From assembly GCF_014633365.1 (NCBI RefSeq), contig NC_068340.1:35290328-35354327 (forward strand): a DNA stretch of 64,000 nucleotides, in the 5' to 3' direction. A program made the translations under genes and the position numbers. This stretch comes from Diospyros lotus. Taxonomy: Eukaryota > Streptophyta > Magnoliopsida > Ericales > Ebenaceae. Each line of letters starts with the position of its first letter. The stretch's first letter is position 1. Of this stretch, positions 63,609 through 64,000 are shown one piece after another. The notes under the pieces were generated by a model. It saw nothing but the letters and a program-made list of their open reading frames with translations, had not been told where the DNA came from and did no database searches.

Positions 63609-64000
63609 TGTTACAACTCTTTGGGTAGAACTCACCTCCAAAAGCTAGCTGTCAAAGGGAGAGTGCCCAAGAAGTTATAAATCCCACACCAAGAGCCTAA
63701 ACTTCTGATGTGGGACAACTCTCATACCTTGCAGTGGATCATAACATACCACCACACTCTATAGTCCGACGCTAGGTTGTGCACTAGCCACGGCTAGTCT
63801 CGGACGAACACTGCAATACCGATGTCACTGCATGATTGCAACTGGGAGACATGAGGCTTTGATACCACTGTTACAACCCTTTGAGTAGAACTCACCCCCA
63901 AAAACTAGCTATCAAATGGAGGATGCCGAAGAGGTTATAAATCCCACACCAAGAGTCTAAATTTCTGATGTGGGACAAATCTCATACCTTGCAATGGGCC
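63609..64000 (-). mobile_element. TRIM-type miniature LTR retrotransposon, cut by the window end
   Basis: Two direct repeats of about 138 bp (63609-63746 and 63869 to beyond 64000) start TGTTACAAC.CTTTG.GTAG; the complete left one ends GGATCATAACA. On the minus strand, a primer site TGGTATCAAAGC (63867-63856) follows the LTR and a GGTGGTA-rich tract precedes the other. The internal region is only about 120 bp with no coding capacity. The LTR includes ATAAATCCCACACC and GATGTGGGACAA. Confidence 0.8.

Overview
This is a 64-kb piece of a nuclear plant genome, almost certainly a eudicot and probably a woody one. The evidence is AT-rich intergenic DNA, GT-AG introns, plant-specific gene families (a CRINKLY4-related receptor kinase, an F-box/FBA protein, plant-type DYRK and NFXL2) and typical plant transposons (RTE and L1 LINEs, Au-type SINEs, TRIMs, Tourist and hAT MITEs). 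No prokaryotic, organellar or viral block was recognised. Five protein-coding genes can be supported, and most of the rest is transposon-derived.

Layout. (1) 1-16.5 kb, + strand: the 3' part of an NFXL2-type zinc-finger gene. Its 9.1-kb intron (3995-13100) holds an old RTE LINE split by several younger insertions, including a nearly intact RTE copy on the opposite strand. (2) 16.5-20.6 kb: intergenic, with a 1.4-kb MITE-like element. (3) 20.7-23.0 kb, +: an intronless, GC-rich CCR4-like receptor kinase. (4) 23.7-24.8 kb, -: an intronless F-box gene. (5) 25-31 kb: gene-free, with a 2.15-kb solo LTR. (6) 31.4-42.0 kb, -: a six-exon SCP/FCP1-type HAD phosphatase of 309 aa. Its 6.7-kb intron carries a non-autonomous LTR retrotransposon that captured part of a Raf-like (CTR1/EDR1-type) MAP3K, plus an L1 fragment. 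(7) 44.5-50.3 kb, -: a seven-exon plant DYRK-type kinase of 699 aa. (8) 50.3-64 kb: no convincing gene, but a long-TIR element with a nested LTR, a hAT-like foldback element, a polyA-tailed retroinsertion, a Tourist-like MITE and a TRIM cut by the window end.

The genes do not form a pathway or cluster. Three encode signalling proteins (receptor kinase, phosphatase, DYRK) and two encode regulators (NFXL2, F-box), but nothing in the sequence links them. The most unusual content is in the introns: a captured kinase fragment sits inside a phosphatase gene, and a TE-in-TE stack makes up most of the NFXL2 locus. Exon boundaries for the multi-exon genes were set by hand from splice signals, reading-frame phase and remembered family sequences. 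All close with consistent phase, except one doubtful 18-nt exon in NFXL2.
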